59,776 bases of DNA, taken from positions 1 to 59,776 of the forward strand of contig JAGRGP010000006.1 of the NCBI GenBank assembly GCA_020445415.1. The letters run 5' to 3'. This stretch comes from Gammaproteobacteria bacterium (lineage in GTDB: Bacteria > Pseudomonadota > Gammaproteobacteria > Chromatiales > Chromatiaceae). Within the stretch, counting starts at the first letter, position 1; every line of letters begins with the position of its first letter. The notes under the pieces were generated by a model, which searched no databases, was not told the origin of the DNA, and worked only from the letters and a program-made list of their open reading frames with translations. Shown here in pieces: positions 54,613 through 59,776 of the stretch. A program made the position numbers and the translations under genes.

Positions 54613-56616
54613 ATGAGCATGAATCCCCACGCTTTTGTCGCTATGCCCTTTGGGATCAAGCCCGGTCCCGATGGCACCCCCATCGATTTTAATCGGGTAT
54701 ATCGGGACTATATCAAACCGGCCCTGGAGGCTGCCGGCCTCGAGGTATTTCGCGCTGATGAGGAGCGGCAGGCCGGTGATATTCGAACCGACATGTTCCA
54801 GGAGCTGTTAGTTGCGGATTTGGTGGTTGCGGACTTGACAATCGACAATCCCAACGTTTGGTACGAAGTGGGAGTGAGGCACGCTCTGCGGGCGCGGGGT
54901 GTGGTGCTGGTGAGCGGTGGCCAAACCAGTACCGCCTTCGATCTCTACACTGATCGCAAACTGCGTTACGGATTGGCGGACGGGGGGCCCGATCCCGAGA
55001 CGCTCGAACTGGACAAATCCCGCCTTGTTGAGATGGTCACTCAGACCATGGAATCTTGGCACGGCCGTAAGACCAGCCCGGTTTATCACCTGATGCCCAA
55101 CCTTCAGGAACCGGATTGGAAGTCACTGCGGATCGGTGATGTACGGGAATTCTGGGAGCGCCACGACGACTGGGAACACCGCATCAACCTGGCCCGTGCC
55201 CAAAAAAGGATCGGCGATCTGCTGGTGTTGGCCGACGAGGCACCGGTGGCGGCGTTTCGAGCCGAGGCCTGGATCATGGCCGGCCGGGCGCTCAGGGCGG
55301 CAGAGCAATTTGCTTTTGCCCTCGAACAGTTGGAAAAAGGACTCGAGATCGAACCGGAGGACAAATCCGGTCTTACGGAAAAGGGGATTTGCCTGCAACG
55401 TTTGGCGTTGGACGGATCACCTGGGCACTCCTTCGAAAGGGCTAGGTCTCATTATGAGAAGATGCTGGAGCGCTTCCCGGAAGATCCTGAAACCCTAGCG
55501 CTGCTTGGTCGGGTAGATAAAGACGCTTGGAGCCTTGCCTGGGATCGGCCAGGGGCCTCGGTGGAGGAGATGCGGGAGGATGCAGCTTATGAAGACGCGC
55601 GATTACGCGGCGCGATTGCGAGTTACCGGCGAGCCTACTGCGCCAACCCCGGCCACTATTACTCAGGTATCAATGCCCTTACGCTGATGCAGCTTTATAC
55701 GGATCTTACCGGCGATTCCCGCTATGCGGATGAAATCCAGACGATGGCCGGTGCGGTAAAGTTTGCCGCACAAGTGGAACCGAGTCCAAATCAGCGCTTC
55801 TGGTCAGCATGCACCTTGGGGGATTTAGAGGTGTTGGTTGGAACTCCAGACAGCGTGACCAGCGCCTATAAGGAGGCCATTGCCAATAACCGTAATGACT
55901 GGTTTGCGCTCAATTCCAGCCGTTCCCAACTGCTGTTGCTCGATAAACTCCGGTTTCATCCCGAGAACGTGGCGGCGGGTGTCGCCGCCTTCGACCGTGC
56001 GCTGCAGCGGCTTTCCAAGCCTGAGGACAGTTGGCGGCCACGCCAGGTCTTCCTGTTTAGTGGCCACATGGTCGACACCCCCGATCGAGCACAACCCCGA
56101 TTTCCCAGTGATCTGGTTGAAATCGCCGGTGAACGCATCGCCGAGGCATTGGCGTCGCAAGGCGCAGGTCCCGACGATCTGGCCCTGTGCCAGGCCGCCG
56201 CGGGGGGAGATCTCCTGTTTTTAGAGAGCTGCTTGGAGTTGGGGATGCGATGCCAGGTTCAGCTCCCCTTCGAGGAGCCAGAGTTCATTCAACGTTCCGT
56301 TCTGCCTTCTGCGGGCGGCGACGATTGGTGCGACCGGTTTTACAGTGTTAAACAGCGGTTGCCTGAATTGGGCGGAGTCATCCGTATCATGCCGATAGAG
56401 TTGGGCTCCTTGCCTGCCGGAGTAGATCCCTTTGAGCGGTGCAACCTTTGGCTGCTGTACACCGCGTTGGCGTGGGATGTAGAGCGGGTGCGCTTCATAT
56501 CCCTTTGGAACGGTGGTGGTGGCGACGGACCTGGTGGTACCGCCCATATGTACAATGAGGTCAAGCGCAGGACTGGGCGGGTAAAGTGGATCGACACCCG
56601 AACGTTGAATTCCTAG
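54613..56616 (+). CDS. ASK1-N-terminus-like protein: deoxyribosyltransferase-like domain plus TRAFs-binding TPR (DUF4071)
   Basis: 667 residues, no membrane segment. Residues 5-120 look like the nucleoside 2-deoxyribosyltransferase/TIR-like fold: 'AFVAMPFG' at the start, 'IRTDMFQELLVADLVVADLT' and 'NPNVWYEVGVRHALRARG', with the conserved Asp and Glu. Helical TPR repeats (about 165-500) follow, including 'EQLEKGLEIEPEDKSG'. The rest matches what I recall of the MAP3K TRAFs-binding domain (DUF4071). The same order is found at the N-terminus of animal ASK kinases, which were proposed to descend from bacterial stress or defence proteins. GGAG precedes the ATG. It is followed 12 bases later by a DUF3750 gene. 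It may sense or process nucleotides; activity is unproven. Confidence 0.85.
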   Translation: MSMNPHAFVAMPFGIKPGPDGTPIDFNRVYRDYIKPALEAAGLEVFRADEERQAGDIRTDMFQELLVADLVVADLTIDNPNVWYEVGVRHALRARGVVLVSGGQTSTAFDLYTDRKLRYGLADGGPDPETLELDKSRLVEMVTQTMESWHGRKTSPVYHLMPNLQEPDWKSLRIGDVREFWERHDDWEHRINLARAQKRIGDLLVLADEAPVAAFRAEAWIMAGRALRAAEQFAFALEQLEKGLEIEPEDKSGLTEKGICLQRLALDGSPGHSFERARSHYEKMLERFPEDPETLALLGRVDKDAWSLAWDRPGASVEEMREDAAYEDARLRGAIASYRRAYCANPGHYYSGINALTLMQLYTDLTGDSRYADEIQTMAGAVKFAAQVEPSPNQRFWSACTLGDLEVLVGTPDSVTSAYKEAIANNRNDWFALNSSRSQLLLLDKLRFHPENVAAGVAAFDRALQRLSKPEDSWRPRQVFLFSGHMVDTPDRAQPRFPSDLVEIAGERIAEALASQGAGPDDLALCQAAAGGDLLFLESCLELGMRCQVQLPFEEPEFIQRSVLPSAGGDDWCDRFYSVKQRLPELGGVIRIMPIELGSLPAGVDPFERCNLWLLYTALAWDVERVRFISLWNGGGGDGPGGTAHMYNEVKRRTGRVKWIDTRTLNS

Positions 56617-56628
56617 GGGCTACAATCG

Positions 56629-57414
56629 ATGGCGAACAAACACCTTTTGCGTCGGGTATTCCGTTATTTGGGATGGTTTGCCATCATCCTGTTGGGCATG
56701 TTATCGGGACCGATTGGGGTGCTTTCCCTGGGCAATCTGGACATGACCACCCATTGGCGGGATGCAAGCTTGGCAAGTACCGGAACAGCCCCCCGTCCCG
56801 AAGAGTTCAATGAGCCCCTGATCCAGGTATACGGAGCACGTGCATACCACTGGCGAGGGGCGTTTGCCATACATACCTGGATCGCGACCAAGCGCACTGC
56901 TGCCGATCACTATTCTGTGTACCAAGTGATCGGATGGAATCTCTACCGAGGCCATTCGGCGGTCAGTGTAAGACGCCAGGGCCCACCCGACTTTCTGTGG
57001 TTTAATGCTCGTCCGGATCTCCTTCTGGAACGCCGGGGCGACGGGGTGGAAGCGCTGATCGACCGTATAGAGGAGGCGGTCCAGAATTATCCCTACGGAC
57101 ACGAATACCGGGTGTGGCCCGGACCTAACAGTAATACCTTTACCGCCTACGTGGCTCGGGAGGTGCCGGAATTGGGTCTGGATCTACCGCCCACGGCCAT
57201 CGGCAAGGATTATTTGCCCGGCAATCGGATTATCGACCGCATGCCCAGCGGTACCGGGTGGCAGTTTTCATTGTACGGATTGCTGGGACTGGGCGTTGCC
57301 CGCAGTGAAGGTCTGGAGTTCAATCTCCTGGGGCTTTCGGCAGGGATCGACGTTGACGATCTGGCGCTGCGGCTCCCTGGCATAGGCCGGGTCGATCTAG
57401 TACCTCCTGGCTAA
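56629..57414 (+). CDS. DUF3750-like membrane-anchored protein
   Basis: 261 residues. An N-terminal membrane helix ('YLGWFAIILLGMLSGPIGVL') is followed by a soluble domain with 'IQVYGARAYHWRGAFAIHTW' and 'GPNSNTFTAYVAREVPELGLDLPP' (key: GPNSNTFTAYVAREVPEL), which I remember from DUF3750. The Asn-Ser-Asn-Thr-Phe motif and a conserved His ('FAIHTW') might be catalytic, as in papain-like NlpC/P60-type folds; this is a guess. It begins 12 bases after the ASK1-like gene and is probably cotranscribed. Confidence 0.8.
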   Translation: MANKHLLRRVFRYLGWFAIILLGMLSGPIGVLSLGNLDMTTHWRDASLASTGTAPRPEEFNEPLIQVYGARAYHWRGAFAIHTWIATKRTAADHYSVYQVIGWNLYRGHSAVSVRRQGPPDFLWFNARPDLLLERRGDGVEALIDRIEEAVQNYPYGHEYRVWPGPNSNTFTAYVAREVPELGLDLPPTAIGKDYLPGNRIIDRMPSGTGWQFSLYGLLGLGVARSEGLEFNLLGLSAGIDVDDLALRLPGIGRVDLVPPG

Positions 57415-57443
57415 ACAAGGGGTGTTCTCAAGGGGATTGGCGG

Positions 57444-58658
57444 TCAGTCGTCGTTCCAGTGACCCGTTAGATACCGGATTTGGGTAGGTGATCCGGGTTC
57501 TGGGTATTCCACCCAGACGAGATGAAGCCCACCCTGTTCGTCAAGAATCAGGGCTGGATTGGACTGTTCCCCGGCTCCAGACGCCGGCGGAGGCGCGAGG
57601 TCTTTTCCCCAGTTCATGTCATCGTCGTAACCGCTCAACCAGATATCAGAGGTACCGTTGCGGTAATCATCCCAGGCAACCAGGAAAAGACCGCTTAGGT
57701 TCCCTGCGGCAGTCGGGTTGTAATGAGGCAATTCGTCACCAGCATCACTTTGCACGCGTTCGTTTGGGCCATAGTCCCGGCCGCCGTCGCTACCCAACGC
57801 CGAATAGATTGAATAACCCCGGTGATTCCTGCGCTTATCCATCCAAGTGGCAAGGACATCGGCGGAGCCGAATGCCGCCAACGATACACGGGCGACGCCG
57901 TTTCCCCGATCATACGCGTCGCGGTTGGAATAAAATTCGTTGAGATGTGCGGGGGGCGAAAACTGCCGGCCATCGGCAGAGTGGCTGTATAAAAGCCGGG
58001 TGTGTCCGGCTCGCCGGTCTTCCCAGGCAATGGCAACTCCGGCGTCACTCACCGCTAATGCGGGGTAAAGCTGGGGAGCACCGGGAAGTTGGGCATCCAC
58101 CGCCACTGGGGCTGTGGCGGTCAGTTGTTCAGTACCCTGAATCTTGAGCTGACTGGAATAAATAGCCGGGTAATCTCCCCGTTTTTCACTCCAGGCGGCA
58201 AACACTTGTTCCTGCTGGCCGTTAACGGTAACTTGACTGGCACGGCCACGGGACAATCGAAGGGTTGGACCGGGCTTGTCGATGCCCGCCACGCGAGCGA
58301 AAACGGAACCCGCTTCTTCCCAAACCACCACAAACCGGCCATTTCCAATCCCCACCACGGCCGGCTCGTAGGACTCATCTTTCCCGCTGATCAGGTGCTC
58401 CGCCCCAAAGGCCCGCTCCGCGAGTGGTTTGCTGGCGAGGTAGATACGGGGCACTCCGTCACGGTTATCTTCCCAGGCTACCGCGATATTTTCCGCCGAT
58501 AAGGCGATGTTCCTCCGGCCGGAGGAATCCAAGTGATGGAACACCCCCATCTTCGGTTTACCGGTTACGGAGACAGAGGCTCCGAAGTGCACTTCGGCGG
58601 CCAAAGGCGGTATCTGGGAGATGACCGCCAGCAAGGTTAATCTTCCCAGGATTCTCAT
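57444..58658 (-). CDS. Secreted beta-propeller-like (BNR/sialidase-type) protein
   Basis: 404 residues. A signal peptide, 'MRILGRLTLLAVISQIPPLAAE', is present. The mature protein is a series of repeats with 'VAWEDNRDG', 'VVWEEAG', 'AAWSEKRGDYPAIYSS', 'IAWEDRRAGHTRLLYS', 'ATWMDKRRNHRGYSIYS', 'VAWDDYRNGTSDIWLS' and 'LVWVEYPEPG'. This spacing suggests a six- or seven-bladed propeller. No enzyme residues are evident. It overlaps the upstream thioredoxin gene by four bases, so the two probably act together in the periplasm or outside. Confidence 0.85.
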   Translation of the reverse strand: MRILGRLTLLAVISQIPPLAAEVHFGASVSVTGKPKMGVFHHLDSSGRRNIALSAENIAVAWEDNRDGVPRIYLASKPLAERAFGAEHLISGKDESYEPAVVGIGNGRFVVVWEEAGSVFARVAGIDKPGPTLRLSRGRASQVTVNGQQEQVFAAWSEKRGDYPAIYSSQLKIQGTEQLTATAPVAVDAQLPGAPQLYPALAVSDAGVAIAWEDRRAGHTRLLYSHSADGRQFSPPAHLNEFYSNRDAYDRGNGVARVSLAAFGSADVLATWMDKRRNHRGYSIYSALGSDGGRDYGPNERVQSDAGDELPHYNPTAAGNLSGLFLVAWDDYRNGTSDIWLSGYDDDMNWGKDLAPPPASGAGEQSNPALILDEQGGLHLVWVEYPEPGSPTQIRYLTGHWNDD

Positions 58659-59176
58659 TGTTTGGCGAGAAACTCCCGCAGGCTTTGGGTCTGATAGTGG
58701 CGACCGCTGATGTAGTCATCGTAGTGAACCATGTTCTCGATGCTCTGAAAACCGCTCAGTTTGATCAGAGGACGCTGATCCGGGGCGATAAAGAAAAAGG
58801 TTGGTGTCCCCAGAATTCGTGTGCGAGACGCCAGTTGCATCTCGGTAATCCGCTCCCCGTTGGGAAGGGTGACACGCTCACCGCCTTCGGTATCTACGTA
58901 TGCCAGCACGTAATGGCTGTTGAAACGGGACTTCACCTGTTCGTCGGTGAAGACTTCCTGATGCATTTTCAAGCAGACACTGCAGCCATAGCGGCCAAAG
59001 TAGAGAAATACGGGTTTGTCTTGTTCACCGGCACGGATCAAGGCATCGCCGTAGGAGAGAAATCGGTATCCATCCGGAGGTGCCGCGCCCAATCCAATAG
59101 AAATCAGTAGCAGCAGGGAACCCAACAAACTGCCGACTGCTCTGTTGGGATTTCGGTAAGGGGCTAGGTATCTCAT
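58655..59176 (-). CDS. Periplasmic thioredoxin-fold protein
   Basis: 173 residues. A signal peptide ends about 'GLGAAPPDG'. The thioredoxin-like domain has the redox motif CSVC in 'YFGRYGCSVCLKMHQEVF' and the cis-Pro region 'RILGTPTFFFIAPDQRP'. It resembles periplasmic SoxW/DsbE-like or DUF255-like thioredoxins. It overlaps the propeller gene by four bases and may reduce or assemble that protein. Confidence 0.88.
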   Translation of the reverse strand: MRYLAPYRNPNRAVGSLLGSLLLLISIGLGAAPPDGYRFLSYGDALIRAGEQDKPVFLYFGRYGCSVCLKMHQEVFTDEQVKSRFNSHYVLAYVDTEGGERVTLPNGERITEMQLASRTRILGTPTFFFIAPDQRPLIKLSGFQSIENMVHYDDYISGRHYQTQSLREFLAKQ

Positions 59177-59622
59177 GGTTGCCTCGTAGCGGGAATGTCA
59201 TTTTCAACCAAGAATAGGACAAGAGTCCCCGCGCTTCCAACTTGCGACTCCACCGCTGGGAAGTTGGCGGAGCGCTGATCCGTCTCGATTGCCCGAAATA
59301 CTTATTCAAGAAACGCTACAATAGCAGGTATACACAGCGGCTTCCCCGCGGAGGATCGAGGAACGGATTATCGGTTAACGGTAGGGAGGGTTCGAAGTGT
59401 TGGACCAGGTCTCAGGGGGCTTGGAGGATGCAAATAAGCCAGTAGCGGGCGGGCAAGGTCAGGAAAGAAGTAAGGGAGGAAGTGCGTAGAGCAAAGCGGT
59501 TGGTATCAAAAAAGCGATAGCCGTTACCTATCCGGTCAGTGGCGAGCTGTTCCCGGGGGTAAGTGCCGGAATTCGGACGGATGATACAGCATCGTCCCAT
59601 AAGGATAGAGGGAGCGTATATT
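59177..59622. other. 446-base intergenic region, no supported gene
   Basis: A purine-rich stretch (about 59385-59500) lies between diverging genes. A minus-strand frame of 83 codons (59412-59663) overlaps the next gene's start and has no domain. Promoters for both neighbours presumably lie here. Confidence 0.45.
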
Positions 59623-59776
59623 ATGGAAGGATCGAAAATCGCCGTAGTCACCGGCGCCAACAAGGGACTGGGCTTGGAAACGTGCCGGCAACTCGCGTCT
59701 CGGGGATTGACGGTGATCCTCTGCAGCCGTGACCGGGAAAAGGGGCAGGCCGCGCTGGATCGGATCTCCGCGCCGG
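59623..59776 (+). CDS. Short-chain dehydrogenase/reductase, 5' part only
   Basis: 51 codons, running off the window. 'IAVVTGANKGLGLETCRQLASRG' (key: VTGANKGLGLETCRQL) is the TGxxxGxG cofactor motif of classical SDR enzymes. 'VILCSRDREKGQAAL', with the Arg after the second strand, favours NADPH. GAGGGAG lies about 10 bases before the ATG. The substrate cannot be told from this part. Confidence 0.9.
   Translation, partial: MEGSKIAVVTGANKGLGLETCRQLASRGLTVILCSRDREKGQAALDRISAP

Noticed and set aside
59393..59420. GGTTCGAA-like sequence, checked as a tRNA T-arm
   Set aside because: No cloverleaf could be built around it.

Overview
The window looks like chromosomal DNA of a gammaproteobacterium. 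The supports are proteobacterial IclR, OmpR-type, chemoreceptor and LbtU-type porin genes, an E. coli-style four-subunit fumarate reductase, an Rnf complex and a bacterial sucrose synthase. The two-subunit ATP-citrate lyase has an unusually long large subunit, as I recall for the 'type II' enzymes of sulfur-oxidising autotrophs such as tubeworm symbionts. A chemoautotrophic, facultatively anaerobic gammaproteobacterium is therefore my best guess; no species is claimed. I saw no rRNA, tRNA, CRISPR array or intact insertion sequence.

Layout. 1-2975 (minus): an SLC13-type permease (cut by the window edge) and a SulP anion transporter. 3413-8934 (minus): a CheB-CheR-PAS fusion and a PAS-GGDEF-EAL protein. 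9281-15271: an IclR regulator divergent from an aromatic-catabolism operon (altered metallo-beta-lactamase-fold protein, flavin hydroxylase, DUF2783, fumarylacetoacetase, VOC protein), with a matching pair of operator-like sites between them. 15582-19349: sucrose synthase, a thioredoxin-like [2Fe-2S] ferredoxin and an eIF2B-like sugar-phosphate isomerase homologue.

The core is 19679-44234, which reads as one reductive-TCA-cycle island. It holds ATP-citrate lyase (aclBA), a COQ10/RatA-like START protein, the rhodoquinone methyltransferase rquA and fumarate reductase frdABCD. Converging on these is a minus-strand operon of eleven tightly packed genes: korA-korB, an 838-aa PFOR-beta-like protein with a ferredoxin tail, rnfB, a 1523-aa PFOR-like protein, rnfC-D-G-E-A, and a small Cys-rich membrane protein. 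The apparent logic is that rhodoquinol drives fumarate reduction, Rnf makes low-potential ferredoxin for reductive carboxylation of succinyl-CoA by Kor, and ATP-citrate lyase closes the cycle. The two giant proteins have lost the substrate and thiamine-diphosphate motifs of pyruvate:ferredoxin oxidoreductase but keep ferredoxin-type cysteine motifs. They share a related C-terminal segment and sit inside the rnf/kor operon, one of them between rnfB and rnfC. They are the best candidate here for an undescribed system.

44983-59776: a secreted protein divergent from a two-component system with an LbtU-like porin; a PilJ-type chemoreceptor ending in a c-di-GMP-binding PilZ domain; a HAD phosphatase; a second chemoreceptor; a protein resembling the N-terminal half of animal ASK1 kinases (nucleoside-deoxyribosyltransferase-like domain plus TRAFs-binding TPR); a DUF3750 protein; a secreted propeller-like protein with a thioredoxin; and the start of a short-chain dehydrogenase.
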